Of a stretch of 64,000 nucleotides of DNA, positions 14,532 to 23,891 are shown piece after piece. The stretch's first letter is position 1; each line of letters begins with the position of its first letter. The DNA comes from Deltaproteobacteria bacterium. GTDB lineage: Bacteria; Myxococcota; Myxococcia; Myxococcales; SZAS-1. The translations under genes were made by a program, and so were the position numbers. The stretch covers positions 1 through 64,000 of the forward strand of contig JAFEBB010000002.1 of the NCBI GenBank assembly GCA_018266075.1, in the 5' to 3' direction. Below the pieces are notes generated by a model. It made no database searches, was not told where the DNA came from, and worked only from the letters and a program-made list of their open reading frames with translations.

Positions 14532-15899
14532 ATGCGTGTTTTATCGGCAATCGTTTTGGCGCTGCTCGCGCTCGGCTGTTCCAAGAGCCCCGGCTCGACC
14601 GATGGTGGTCCGCTCGACGGCGGCACAGCCGACGGCGGTCCGCTCGATGGCGGGAGCGTCGTGTGCACCGTGGGAGCGCCCGCGCCTGTCTCTGCGGGCA
14701 CGTTCTGCGATCAGTTCATTGGCGCGCTCTGCGACGAGGCGATCCGTTGCAAGTTCATCGGCCTGAGCCGCGACGCGTGCATCGGCACGTACCAGACCGG
14801 CGTTCCAGAGTGCGACCGCGGCGTGCTGGCCTCTGGCGGCGTGGACGTGAGTCCCGCTGCGGGCTGCTGCCTCGCTGCGATTCAGGCCAACGACTGCACC
14901 GGCGCCGCGTTCTCGCGGATGCAGGAGACCTGCAACGGCAGCGCGCTCTTCGTCCCCAAGCTCGCGCTCGGCGCCGCGTGCACCCTCGACGAGGAGTGCA
15001 TCCCCGCCGACGGCGGCAGCACCGGCTGCTATCGCGGCGAGACCTGGACGAGCTGCGGCGGGACCTGCACCAACGGCCAACCCGTCGGCTCGCCCTGCGA
15101 CGACTTCTACCCGGGCGCGCAGTGCCTCTCGGGCTGGTGCCGGATCGATGCGGGCTACCAGGGCGTGTGCGCGCCCTTCACCGCGCTCGGCGCCGCGTGC
15201 AGCGGCCCAACCTGCGACGCGGATTCGTTCTGCGACACGACGCAAGCGCCGGCGGTCTGTGCCCCGCGCATGGCGATGGGGCAGGCGTGCGCGAGCGAGA
15301 GCTGCGTCGCGGGCTTGCATTGCAGCAGCGGCACCTGCCGAGGCGCCGCGGGGGACGGCGGCGCGTGCGATCCCAACGACGCGCGGAGCTGCAGCTACCC
15401 GCTCGGCTGCTACGGCGGGATCTGCAAGCCGGCCCAGTACCTGCCGGGCGACGCCTGCTCGATGGACGGCGGCAACCCATGCGCCGATTCGCTGTGCACG
15501 CCAAGCGCGAGTGGGGACACGTGCCAACCGTTCCCCGGCCTCGGCGAGCCGTGCACCGAGTTCTGCACGTCGCCCTATCAGTGCACGGCAGGCGCGTGCG
15601 TCGCTCTGGCGGACGTGGGCGAAGCGTGTTCGTCGCTGCAGTGCCGGTGGGGGCTGTACTGCGCGTCGGGCACGTGTGTGGCCGACCCGGACCTGGGCGA
15701 GCACTGCGGCGATCCCGGCTCGATGTGCCGCACCGGTTACTGCGATGCCGCGAGCCAGACCTGCAAGCCCTGGCAGGCTCCGTTCGGCCCATGCACCGAT
15801 GACCTCCAGTGCGCCGACGCTTATGACGCCAACCTCTGCCGCGACATCCCGCCGGATGGCGGCTCGGGTTACTGCAACACCTGCGAGCCGCTGAATTGA
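14532..15899 (+). CDS. Cysteine-rich lipoprotein, tandem copy 1
   Basis: A 455-residue lipoprotein: MRVLSAIVLALLALGC, then a Asp/Gly-rich spacer (DGGPLDGG repeats). Two parts follow. The first (about 50-150) is a conserved head: FCDQFIGALCDEAIRCKFIG, ASGGVDVSPAAGCCLAAIQA, ECIPADGG. The second (about 150-450) is a series of short disulfide-rich modules of the form G-x-x-C-x(3-5)-C-x(3)-x-x-C-x-x-G-x-C (CVAGLHCSSGTC, CRWGLYCASGTC). It ends with PPDGGSGYCNTC. This resembles the Dickkopf-like Cys-rich proteins common in Myxococcota; function unknown. A -10-like TCTAAT ends six bases before the ATG, suggesting a leaderless mRNA. Its stop abuts the next gene's ATG. Confidence 0.85.
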   Translation: MRVLSAIVLALLALGCSKSPGSTDGGPLDGGTADGGPLDGGSVVCTVGAPAPVSAGTFCDQFIGALCDEAIRCKFIGLSRDACIGTYQTGVPECDRGVLASGGVDVSPAAGCCLAAIQANDCTGAAFSRMQETCNGSALFVPKLALGAACTLDEECIPADGGSTGCYRGETWTSCGGTCTNGQPVGSPCDDFYPGAQCLSGWCRIDAGYQGVCAPFTALGAACSGPTCDADSFCDTTQAPAVCAPRMAMGQACASESCVAGLHCSSGTCRGAAGDGGACDPNDARSCSYPLGCYGGICKPAQYLPGDACSMDGGNPCADSLCTPSASGDTCQPFPGLGEPCTEFCTSPYQCTAGACVALADVGEACSSLQCRWGLYCASGTCVADPDLGEHCGDPGSMCRTGYCDAASQTCKPWQAPFGPCTDDLQCADAYDANLCRDIPPDGGSGYCNTCEPLN

Positions 15900-17222
15900 A
15901 TGAGAGCTCTTCTTGTCATCGCAGCGATCGCCTTGGCGATGGGCTGTTCGAAGCACCCCGCGGCGACGGATGCCGGTCCGCTCGTGACGTGCCCGGTGGG
16001 ACCGCCGGTCGCGATCTCCACGAGCACGTTCTGCGATCAGTTGACCGCCGCGTTCTGCGACTACGAAATCCGCTGTAAGCAGGTCGGGGTGCCGCGCGAC
16101 GTGTGCATCTCCAACAGTGAAGGCAGTCCGGAGTGCACCCGAGGCTTGCTTGCGAGAGGAACCGTCGCCGTGAGTCCTTCGGCGGGTTGCTGCCTCGCGG
16201 CCCTCCAGGCGGACGACTGCAGCGGCGCGGGGTTCGCGAGGATTGAGGAGCTGTGCGGAAGGTCGCTCTTCGTCCCCAACCTGGCGCTGGGCGCGGCGTG
16301 CACCTCCGACGAGGAATGCATCCCTGCCGATGGCGGTACCACCGCCTGCTATCGCGGCAGCACGTGGACGTCTTGCAGCGGGACATGCTCAAGCGGGCAG
16401 CCGCTCGGCGCTGCTTGCGATGATTGGCCCGGTGGCCAGTGCCAGTCGGGCTGGTGCGACGCCGGCGTGTGTCAGCCGTTTGTCCCGCTCGGTGGCGAAT
16501 GCGCGAACGCTCAGTGCAACCCCGATGGTTGGTGCCAGACGGGATTGTCGCCCCCTGTCTGCGTGAAGCGAATCGCTGCCGGCCAGCAGTGCTGGGGCGA
16601 CGAATGTGTGGTGGGTACGCATTGTGCGAACGGGGTCTGTCGAACCGCGGCCGGTGACGGCGGGGCATGCGATGAAACCGACCCCGCTGCCTGCGTGGCT
16701 CCTCTCAAGTGCTACGCCGGAATCTGCCAGCTCTACCCGTACGCAGCCGGCGAGGCCTGCCCGACCGACGCCGGCGTCGTCTGGTGCGACGCGTTCGGTT
16801 CGCTGTGCACGGCCGTCCCGGATGGAGGTGCGGCCTGCCTTCCGGCGCCTGGCCTGGGCGAGGCGTGCACGCAGATCTGCGCGCCCTGGTATTCGTGCAC
16901 GGGCGGCACATGCACCGCTCCAGCGGGCCTGGGCGATTCGTGCTCGAGTCAACCGTGCGGCGGATTTCTCTACTGTGCGTCGGGGACCTGCGCGCTCGAG
17001 CCCAAGCTGGGCGAGCCCTGCAACGACGCAGGCCCGATGTGTCTCGCCGGCTTCTGCGACGTCGACAGCGGGATTTGCACGGCCATACAGCCGCCCTTCG
17101 GTCCCTGCACCGAAGACGTGCAGTGCATTGGCGCAGGTACACCCGGTTACTCGGGCTTCAATTGCCGCGGCGTCCCGCCTGACGGCGGCTCGGGCTACTG
17201 CGACACCTGCGAGCCGCGCTAG
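15900..17222 (+). CDS. Cysteine-rich lipoprotein, tandem copy 2
   Basis: A 440-residue paralogue of the preceding gene, starting on the base after its stop (TGAATG). The signal sequence is MRALLVIAAIALAMGC. The same landmarks occur in order: FCDQLTAAFCDYEIRCKQVG, VAVSPSAGCCLAALQADDC, FVPNLALGAACTSDEECIPA, CYRGSTWTSCSGTC, the Cys modules (CGGFLYCASGTC) and the same ending PPDGGSGYCDTC. The pair is a clear tandem duplication that has since diverged. It is probably exported to the outer membrane or cell surface. Function unknown. Confidence 0.85.
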   Translation: MRALLVIAAIALAMGCSKHPAATDAGPLVTCPVGPPVAISTSTFCDQLTAAFCDYEIRCKQVGVPRDVCISNSEGSPECTRGLLARGTVAVSPSAGCCLAALQADDCSGAGFARIEELCGRSLFVPNLALGAACTSDEECIPADGGTTACYRGSTWTSCSGTCSSGQPLGAACDDWPGGQCQSGWCDAGVCQPFVPLGGECANAQCNPDGWCQTGLSPPVCVKRIAAGQQCWGDECVVGTHCANGVCRTAAGDGGACDETDPAACVAPLKCYAGICQLYPYAAGEACPTDAGVVWCDAFGSLCTAVPDGGAACLPAPGLGEACTQICAPWYSCTGGTCTAPAGLGDSCSSQPCGGFLYCASGTCALEPKLGEPCNDAGPMCLAGFCDVDSGICTAIQPPFGPCTEDVQCIGAGTPGYSGFNCRGVPPDGGSGYCDTCEPR

Positions 17223-17227
17223 GGGAA

Positions 17228-18868
17228 TCAGAACTTGGCGATCACTTCCGCGCGCCCGCCCTCGAACGCCGGGAAGTTGCGGCACACGCCGTTGACGCAC
17301 TTGATGCCCGCGCGCTGGCCGCCGATGAAGAGCCGCACGAGCACGTTCGACGTGATTTGCCAGGTGCCGCTCACGTTCTCGTAGTGCGGGCGGATCGCCT
17401 CGGGCGCCTCGGTGTAGTACTCGAAGCCCAGCGCCGCGCTGAACAGCTCCGCGCGTTTGAACGACAGGTAGGCCTGGCCCTCGGTCCACACCAGCTGCTG
17501 ATACGAGGTGTGGTCGTTGTGGCGCTGGTGCTGGCCGTCGAGCTCGATGGAGTAGGGCCCGGTCAGCCACTGGTTCACGTCGTACTCGAGGTGGGTGTTG
17601 TCCTCGAACACGCTGCCGTTGTACCCGGGGTTCGTGTAGCGCTGCAGCCGCCGTCCGCCCGAGAACGCGGCGCGCGAGTGCTGATCCTGCCAGTGCAGCT
17701 CGATGCCCGCGTACGGATCGTAGATGTCCACGGTGAGCACGCGATCGTGGAACACGGCCATCGACACGTACGGGTTCACGTTCGGCGACACGGCCCAGTC
17801 GACGCGCACGTGCGGACCGGTGGTGTCCGAGTTGTCGAGCACGGCCTGGTACACGCGCTCCAACGTGGGCGGGGCGTTGTAGAAGTTGGAGAGCGCCAGC
17901 TCCGGTACGGCCAGCGGGTCGAGCGAGGTCTTGAGGGGCGCGAAGTGACGGTAGTTCTTGAACTCGGCCAGCACCGTGACCGGCCCGAAGTAGGCCGTCC
18001 CCGCGGCGTAGAAGGCAGTGGGCAGGGGCGTGATGTCCTGGTCGAGGTAGTGGCCCAGCTGCTGGGCGTACTCGAAGTAGAGGTTCCCGTGGCCCCAGAG
18101 GTCGGGGAACTCCAGCGTGCCGGAGTAGGTGATCTCCCGGTCGTGCGTGGACGACACCGGGATGTCCTCGACCAGGTTCTGCGTCGGAAAGGCATAGCGG
18201 ACGAAAGAGACATCGGCGCCGGGCACCACCCACTTGCCGAAGCGGTACTCCGCGCGTGCGCCAGCGATCACGTCGCCCGGGTCGTCGGCCTCGCGACCAG
18301 TGCCGGTGTCCACGTTCATGATGTTCGCGTAGCCGGCCACCACGTTGGCGTTGAGCCCGGCCACGTGGCCCGTCACCGACGCGCCGCGCAACGTGGTGTC
18401 CACGCCCAGCTCGTCGTACTTGCGAATGGCCAGCACCAGCCCACGCCCGTAGGTGACGTAGAAGTCGCCGAGCGTCACCTCCAGTTGCCGCGAGTTGTAG
18501 GCCACGTTGATCTTCTCGAGATCGATGCGGTCGGCGTAGCGGTTCTGCAGGAGCAGGGCGATGCGCTCGTCGCCGGGCGCGGCCACCGGCTGGTGAAAGA
18601 AGAGATCCGAGTCGATGCGCAAGAGCGCGGTGAAGTCGCCCCACGAGCCGTCGGCCTGGAAGCGGTTCAGCCAGTCCACGTAGTTGGAGCCCGTGGGGTC
18701 GTAGCTCTGCGTGCCCGGGAGCGTGCCGTTGTCGAGGTGGTACGCCGTCGCGCCGTACTCGGTGAAGTTCAGGTGCAGCGGCTGCTGGCCCAGCGTGAGG
18801 TCAATCGCCTCCGCGCGCGCCGCAACGACGAGGATGAAGCCGGCAAGAATCGCCTTCGTCAGGTTCAC
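17228..18868 (-). CDS. Outer-membrane beta-barrel protein (DUF6029-like)
   Basis: A 546-residue protein with a cleavable signal peptide (MNLTKAILAGFILVVAARAEA). A long run of amphipathic strands follows, typical of a large barrel: LEVTLGDFYVTYGRGLVLAI, VAGLNANVVAGYAN, HGNLYFEYAQQLGHYL, SIELDGQHQRHNDHTSYQQL. It ends RAEVIAKF with a terminal Phe. The LGDFYVTYGRGL block is what suggests the DUF6029 group. It is the last gene of a three-gene minus-strand operon; its ATG overlaps the stop of the thioredoxin-fold lipoprotein by four bases. It may be a channel or anchor for the two redox lipoproteins. The substrate is unknown. Confidence 0.8.
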   Translation of the reverse strand: MNLTKAILAGFILVVAARAEAIDLTLGQQPLHLNFTEYGATAYHLDNGTLPGTQSYDPTGSNYVDWLNRFQADGSWGDFTALLRIDSDLFFHQPVAAPGDERIALLLQNRYADRIDLEKINVAYNSRQLEVTLGDFYVTYGRGLVLAIRKYDELGVDTTLRGASVTGHVAGLNANVVAGYANIMNVDTGTGREADDPGDVIAGARAEYRFGKWVVPGADVSFVRYAFPTQNLVEDIPVSSTHDREITYSGTLEFPDLWGHGNLYFEYAQQLGHYLDQDITPLPTAFYAAGTAYFGPVTVLAEFKNYRHFAPLKTSLDPLAVPELALSNFYNAPPTLERVYQAVLDNSDTTGPHVRVDWAVSPNVNPYVSMAVFHDRVLTVDIYDPYAGIELHWQDQHSRAAFSGGRRLQRYTNPGYNGSVFEDNTHLEYDVNQWLTGPYSIELDGQHQRHNDHTSYQQLVWTEGQAYLSFKRAELFSAALGFEYYTEAPEAIRPHYENVSGTWQITSNVLVRLFIGGQRAGIKCVNGVCRNFPAFEGGRAEVIAKF

Positions 18869-19413
18869 GGCGCGGCCGCAGGGGGCGTCGTCGCCAGCAG
18901 CGTCTCCAGCTCGGCCTCGAGCGCCTTCTCGGCGCCCGGCTCGTAGCCGGCCTTCTCGCTGTGGATATGACCCCCGCGGTCAATCACCACCGTGTACGGC
19001 GCGTTCTTCTGCCGGTTGTAGAGCGCCGCGGCCTTGGTCTCCGAGTCGAGCAGCACCGGGAAGGTGAAGCCCGAGCGGTGCGCGAACGCCGCCACCTGCG
19101 ACATCGTGGTGGGATCGTCCATCGCCAGCGCCAGCACCGTGAGGCCCTGGCCCTTGTGCTTGGCGTAGAGCTCCTGCAGGTGCGGCAGCTCCGTCTTGCA
19201 GGGCTCACACCACGTGGCCCAGAACGAGAGCACGATCACGCCCTTGCCCAGGTAGTCGCTGAGGTGCACGGTCTCCCCGTCCACCGTGTTGAGCGCGAAG
19301 TCGGGCAGCGCCGTCGCGTTGGCCGCCGGTGTCGAGTCCGCGACAGCGCCCGTGGAGGCAGTCGTGGCGCAGCCCGCGCAGAGCGCGAGGACGAGCAGGA
19401 GGGAGCGGTTCAT
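18865..19413 (-). CDS. TlpA/ResA-type thioredoxin-fold lipoprotein
   Basis: A 182-residue lipoprotein (MNRSLLLVLALCAGC) with a TlpA-like redoxin domain from about residue 37: LPDFALNTVDGETVHLSDYL, active site FWATWCEPCKTELP (WCxxC), LTVLALAMDDPTT, and the cis-proline region NAPYTVVIDRGGHIHSEKAG. Such proteins reduce or isomerise disulfides in the periplasm. The C-terminus is a Pro/Ala tail. It overlaps the barrel gene by four bases (ATGA) and follows the second thioredoxin lipoprotein by 31 bases, so all three form one operon. Confidence 0.9.
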   Translation of the reverse strand: MNRSLLLVLALCAGCATTASTGAVADSTPAANATALPDFALNTVDGETVHLSDYLGKGVIVLSFWATWCEPCKTELPHLQELYAKHKGQGLTVLALAMDDPTTMSQVAAFAHRSGFTFPVLLDSETKAAALYNRQKNAPYTVVIDRGGHIHSEKAGYEPGAEKALEAELETLLATTPPAAAP

Positions 19414-19444
19414 GTGAAAGGCCGGGTGCTTCGCGGTCTTGCGG

Positions 19445-20230
19445 CTACTGGTTCAGCCGCGCTTCCCACGAGTTGGTGATCTTGCTGTCGTCGAGGCCGT
19501 ACCAAGCGTCGAGGATGGTCATGCTGTTCAGGTCGATGACGAGGTTGGCCGGGAACGCCGACTGCGGGATGGAGCCGAACACCTGGCCGTCGAGGTCGCC
19601 GGCCAGGCCCGACTGCACCTGGTGCGCGTTCATCCACTGATCCACGTCGGCCTGCGTCGGCGAGGCCGCGTTCGACTCGTGGTAGTTCTGCACCAACACC
19701 GTCACGTACAGGCCGCCCTTGGAGAGCCACTGGCCCACGGCGGCGGAGTTGGTGGCGTCGCTGTTGAGGCCGTACTCCTCCGCCTCGGAGTTGCAGGGGC
19801 CGCACCAGCCCGCCGCGAAATCGAGCAGCAGGTAGCGGAAGCCGTTGCCATTGGCGTCCTTGAAGTTGCGGATGTCCTGCAGGCTGAAGGTGTTGAAGCC
19901 GGTGACGCTGTTGATGGGCACGCCCGAGCTCGGCGTGACGTAGCCGTGGAAGGTGTAGTTGCTGATCACGTGGTTGATGGTGACCGCGTAGCCCGAGCCG
20001 GTGGGCGCCGGATACGTCTCGCGGCCGGGGACGCCGGTGGTGCCGCCGGTGGACCCGCCCGTGCCGGTGCTGCCGCCCGTGGTGCTGCCGCCGGTGGTGC
20101 TGCCGCCCGTGTCGGTGCCGGTGGTGCCGCCGGTGGTGGTGCCGCTGGTGCTGCCGCTGCTGCCAGAGACGACGTTGCTGCCGCAGCCGACGGCGAAGAG
20201 CACAGCGAAGACGAGGACGGGGAGCTTCAT
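19445..20230 (-). CDS. Lipoprotein with Gly/Ser/Thr linker and thioredoxin fold
   Basis: A 261-residue lipoprotein: MKLPVLVFAVLFAVGC, then a 50-residue Gly/Ser/Thr linker (repeats of GGSTTGGSTTGG type) that would hold the domain away from the membrane. A thioredoxin-fold domain follows with FRYLLLDFAAGWCGPCNSEA (WCGPC) and a later PANLVIDLNSMTILDAWYG. It is first in an operon with a TlpA-like lipoprotein and an outer-membrane barrel. The CGPC motif argues for a reductase-type potential. The linker DNA is highly repetitive and may vary in length between strains. Confidence 0.85.
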   Translation of the reverse strand: MKLPVLVFAVLFAVGCGSNVVSGSSGSTSGTTTGGTTGTDTGGSTTGGSTTGGSTGTGGSTGGTTGVPGRETYPAPTGSGYAVTINHVISNYTFHGYVTPSSGVPINSVTGFNTFSLQDIRNFKDANGNGFRYLLLDFAAGWCGPCNSEAEEYGLNSDATNSAAVGQWLSKGGLYVTVLVQNYHESNAASPTQADVDQWMNAHQVQSGLAGDLDGQVFGSIPQSAFPANLVIDLNSMTILDAWYGLDDSKITNSWEARLNQ

Positions 20231-20499
20231 GGGTTTCTCCTGGGCCAGGGCGGATTAGCTGCGCGCGCGATGCAGAGTCAAGGGACCGGCCTGCGGGCCG
20301 AGGCTCTTACCACTTTATCGCCTCCAAGATCTCAGGACCATGGCTCGGCTGCCTGCTTGGGTTGCGGAATTTTCGACTGCCCCCGGCGCCCACTTGCGGA
20401 AGGAACTTCAGTCCGAGGCACCGGGAAGATGTGCCGGGTCGAGGCGGTGGCGCTGGCATCGGCGTTGCTGTCTCTCTGGGAGGCGGCGTCGAGGGGGCG

Positions 20500-22575
20500 A
20501 TGGGACTTCGGGCGGCGATGGTCGTGGCGGGTGCGGTGCCTCCGCAGGCGCTGGCTGGCGCTGTCGTTCGCCGAACGCTCGGGGCCCTGCGGCGCGCGCG
20601 CAACCGCCTCCTTCCGCCGGTGGATGACGCGGGGCTCCTCGGGGCCTTCGGGGCGCGCGACGTCGCCGAGCTGACGCAGGTGCTGGCGCGGCCGCGGCTC
20701 GCGGCGCACTGGAGCGATGCGGGGCGCGCCGAGGCGCTGCGCGTGATTTCCCAGCGTGATCCCGATTTTCGCGACCGGGTGCTCGCGCGCGCCCAGTCGA
20801 TCGTCGACGGCGAGCTCGAGGTCTTCGGCCGGCGGATCCGCTTTCCGGATCAGCACGTGCGCTGGTGCGCGGATCCCATCGCCGGCGTCGCGTTTCCCGC
20901 GCGCGGACGGCCGTCGTTGCTGAGGGCAGGCCGCGGCGATCCCAAGCGCGTCTGGGCGCTCTCGCGCATGGACTGGGCTGTCGCGCTCGCCCAGGGCGCG
21001 TGGCTGGCCGAGCCCGAGCGCGGCCAGACGTTCACGTCGACGTTCGTCGCCCTCGCGGATTCGTTCTTTCGCGAGGTGCCTCCGGGCGAGGGCATCCACG
21101 CGGCGAGCCCGATGGAGGTCTCGCTGCGGGCCATGAACCTGGCGCTCGCGCTCTGCATGATGCGCGCGCGCCTCGACGACGGCGCGTTCCTGCTGCGTGC
21201 GCTGCGCCACCTCGCCGAGAGCGCGCGCTTCGTGCACGCGAACCTCGAGGACGGCGGCGCCGTGCCCAACAACCACCTCGTCGCGGATTGCGTGGGCCTG
21301 CTGCACGTGGCGCTGTTCTTCCCCGAGCTGCCCGGCGCTTCGGATTGGCGTGGGGTCGCGCTCACGCGGCTGGCCAACGAGGTCCCCGCGCAGGTGCTGC
21401 CCGACGGGATGGGCTTCGAGGCCTCGACGGGCTACCACCGGCTGCTCCTCGAGCTCGTGCTCGCGGCATTCCTGATTTCGCGCGCGGCAGGTGACTCGCT
21501 CGCGGCGGAGCTCGCGCCCACGCTGCACCGGATGTTCCTCGCCGCGCGCTGCGTCCTGCACGCGGACGGATCCGCGCCGCAGATCGGCGACAGCGACTCC
21601 GGTCGAGCGCTCGCGCTCGCGGATCGCGCGCCGCTCGAGCACGGCTACCTGCCAGCGCTTGGCGCGGCCCTCTTTCACGACGCGCGGCTCCAGGCGCCGG
21701 ACGCTCAGCTTCCCGATGAAGCGCGTTGGCTCCTGGATCGCGCCGAGCTCGAAGGCTTCCATACGCTCGCGCCCACGTCGCAGGGCTCCGCGAGCCTGCC
21801 GGACTTCGGACTGGCGGTGCTGCGTCGCGGGGAGACCACGCTCACCCTGCGCGCTGGGCCGACGGGGCAGCGCGGCGTGGGCGGTCACGGCCACAACGAT
21901 CAGCTCGCCATCACCCTGCACCACGGCGACGCGCCGCTCATCGTCGATCCGGGCACCTGGAGCTACCTCGGCGATCCCGCGGGACGCGATCGCTTTCGAA
22001 GCACGGCCATGCACGCGACCGTTCAGGTGGACGGGCTCGAGCAATCGCCGCTCCTCGAAGGTCGGCCGTTCGCGCTGCCCGATCTCGCGGGCGGAAGGCT
22101 CGTTCGCGTGGAGCGCGGCGAGTCCGTCGAGCGCGCGGAGGCGAAGCACGTCGGCTTCTTGCCGGTGCACGTGCGGCGAACGGTGTGGCTCGCCGAAGCG
22201 GCCGCGCTCGTGGTGGACGACGTGCGTGGGCCAGGCGTGCACCGCTTGGTGTCGCGCTTTCCCTTGGCGAACGAGGAGGCGCGCATTCGCCCATTGAACG
22301 AGGCCGAGCGCGCGCGGCTCGCGCAGCTGCCGCAGCACGCGAGGTGGGACGTCGCACGAGGCGTGGAGCTGGGGCCCGTCGATGCGCCGCGCGCGATCTG
22401 GGTCGCGCCGGAGGGCGGCACGCTGCACCTCGCCGAGAGCGCGTACTCGCCCGGCTACGACGAGCGAATTCCGACGTTGTGCATCGAGCTCGAGCTGCAC
22501 GTCGTGCTGCCCGTGCGGCTCGCGGCCGCGGTGCTGATTTTGACGACAAGGGGAGGGCGACCAACATGCGCATGA
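20500..22575 (+). CDS. Heparinase II/III-family protein (polysaccharide locus)
   Basis: A 691-residue protein if started at ATG 20500, just after GAGGGGG; in-frame ATG 20362 would add 46 uncharacteristic residues. The N-terminal half is the helical toroid (WALSRMDWAVALAQGAW, VPNNHLVADCVGLLHVALFF, PDGMGFEASTGYHRLLLELV). The C-terminal half is the beta-sandwich with the family signature GHGHNDQLAITLHHG, IVDPGTWSYLGDP and FRSTAMHATVQVDG. Members cleave uronic-acid glycosidic bonds by beta-elimination; in capsule/exopolysaccharide clusters they trim polymer during export. The end overlaps the UDP-sugar dehydrogenase gene by ten bases, so a uronate-containing polymer made nearby is the likely substrate. 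Confidence 0.88.
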   Translation: MGLRAAMVVAGAVPPQALAGAVVRRTLGALRRARNRLLPPVDDAGLLGAFGARDVAELTQVLARPRLAAHWSDAGRAEALRVISQRDPDFRDRVLARAQSIVDGELEVFGRRIRFPDQHVRWCADPIAGVAFPARGRPSLLRAGRGDPKRVWALSRMDWAVALAQGAWLAEPERGQTFTSTFVALADSFFREVPPGEGIHAASPMEVSLRAMNLALALCMMRARLDDGAFLLRALRHLAESARFVHANLEDGGAVPNNHLVADCVGLLHVALFFPELPGASDWRGVALTRLANEVPAQVLPDGMGFEASTGYHRLLLELVLAAFLISRAAGDSLAAELAPTLHRMFLAARCVLHADGSAPQIGDSDSGRALALADRAPLEHGYLPALGAALFHDARLQAPDAQLPDEARWLLDRAELEGFHTLAPTSQGSASLPDFGLAVLRRGETTLTLRAGPTGQRGVGGHGHNDQLAITLHHGDAPLIVDPGTWSYLGDPAGRDRFRSTAMHATVQVDGLEQSPLLEGRPFALPDLAGGRLVRVERGESVERAEAKHVGFLPVHVRRTVWLAEAAALVVDDVRGPGVHRLVSRFPLANEEARIRPLNEAERARLAQLPQHARWDVARGVELGPVDAPRAIWVAPEGGTLHLAESAYSPGYDERIPTLCIELELHVVLPVRLAAAVLILTTRGGRPTCA

Positions 22576-23891
22576 TGAAGACGACGCTCCTGGACCGCAT
22601 CCAGGCGCGCGAGGCCCGGGTGGGCGTGGTGGGGCTGGGCTACGTGGGGCTGCCGTTGGGCATGGCCTTCGCGGAAGCGGGATTTCCGGTGGTGGGCCTC
22701 GACGTCGACGCGAGCAAGGTCGAGAAGGTCACGCGCGGCGAGAGCTACATCAAGCACATCCCCAGCGCGCCGCTTGCCAAGCTTGCGAAAGAGAAGAAGC
22801 TCACCGCGACGACGGACTTCAGCAAAGCGAGCGAGCTCGACTGCCTCATCGTCTGCGTGCCCACGCCGCTCACCGCGCAACACGAGCCGGACATGAGCTT
22901 CATCATCGCCACCGCCGAGGCGCTCGCGCCGCACGTGCGTGCGGGCCAGCTCTTCGTCCTCGAGAGCACCACCTATCCGGGCACGACCGACGAGGTGTTT
23001 CGTCCGATCCTCGAGCGCGGCGGGCTCCTGGCCGGTCGCGACTTCCACCTCGCCTTCAGCCCCGAGCGCGAAGATCCGGGAAACGCGCGCTTCCAGACGA
23101 CGACCATCCCCAAGCTCGTCGGCGGCCATACGCCCGCATGCGCGGAGGCGGCGTGTGCGCTCTACGGCTCGGCGCTGCAGAAGGTGATCCCCGTCTCGAG
23201 CACGCGCGTGGCCGAGCTGGCCAAGCTGCTGGAGAACATCTTCCGCTGCGTGAACATCGCGCTGGTGAACGAGCTGAAGATGCTCTGCGACCGCATGAAC
23301 CTCGATGTCTGGGAGGTGATCGACGCGGCCTCCACGAAACCGTTTGGTTATATGCCGTTCTATCCGGGGCCCGGGCTGGGCGGGCACTGCATCCCCATCG
23401 ATCCGTTCTACCTGACGTGGAAGGCGCGCGAGTTCGAGTTCCAGACCAAGTTCATCGAGCTCGCCGGCGACATCAACATCCACATGCCGCACTACGTGGT
23501 GCAGCGCACGATGCACGCGCTCAACCAGCAGAAGAAGGCGCTCAACGGCGCGCGCGCGCTGGTGCTGGGCGTGGCCTACAAGAAGGACGTCGACGACATG
23601 CGCGAGTCGCCGAGCTTGCGGGTGATGGAGCTGCTCAAGGCTGAGGGCGCGCAGGTGAGCTACCACGATCCGTTCGTGCCCATCGTGAAGCCGGGCCACG
23701 AGCACAAGCTCGACATGAAGAGCGTGCCGCTCACGCGCGAGGCGCTCGCCAGCGCCGACGTGGTGCTCGTGCTCACCGACCACTCGGTCATCGACTACGC
23801 GGACGTGGTGAAGAACGCGAAGCTGGTGGTCGACACGCGCAACGCCACGCGGAAGGTCACCGACGGCCGCGACAAGATCGTGAAGGCCTAG
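22566..23891 (+). CDS. UDP-N-acetylglucosamine 6-dehydrogenase (WbpA-like nucleotide-sugar dehydrogenase)
   Basis: A 441-residue NAD-dependent enzyme that oxidises C6 of a UDP-HexNAc sugar to the uronic acid. The N-terminal Rossmann domain carries VGVVGLGYVGLPLGMAFAEA; then VCVPTPLTAQHEPDMS, the substrate loop FVLESTTYPGTTDE and FHLAFSPEREDPGNA. The catalytic cysteine lies in GPGLGGHCIPIDPFYLTWKA, wording closest to the WbpA group, and VLGVAYKKDVDDMRESPS is in the C-terminal domain. The length is normal. It overlaps the heparinase-family gene by ten bases and so is co-translated. Its stop overlaps that of the convergent FkbM gene. Vi-antigen TviB-like enzymes are close alternatives. Confidence 0.92.
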   Translation: MRMMKTTLLDRIQAREARVGVVGLGYVGLPLGMAFAEAGFPVVGLDVDASKVEKVTRGESYIKHIPSAPLAKLAKEKKLTATTDFSKASELDCLIVCVPTPLTAQHEPDMSFIIATAEALAPHVRAGQLFVLESTTYPGTTDEVFRPILERGGLLAGRDFHLAFSPEREDPGNARFQTTTIPKLVGGHTPACAEAACALYGSALQKVIPVSSTRVAELAKLLENIFRCVNIALVNELKMLCDRMNLDVWEVIDAASTKPFGYMPFYPGPGLGGHCIPIDPFYLTWKAREFEFQTKFIELAGDINIHMPHYVVQRTMHALNQQKKALNGARALVLGVAYKKDVDDMRESPSLRVMELLKAEGAQVSYHDPFVPIVKPGHEHKLDMKSVPLTREALASADVVLVLTDHSVIDYADVVKNAKLVVDTRNATRKVTDGRDKIVKA

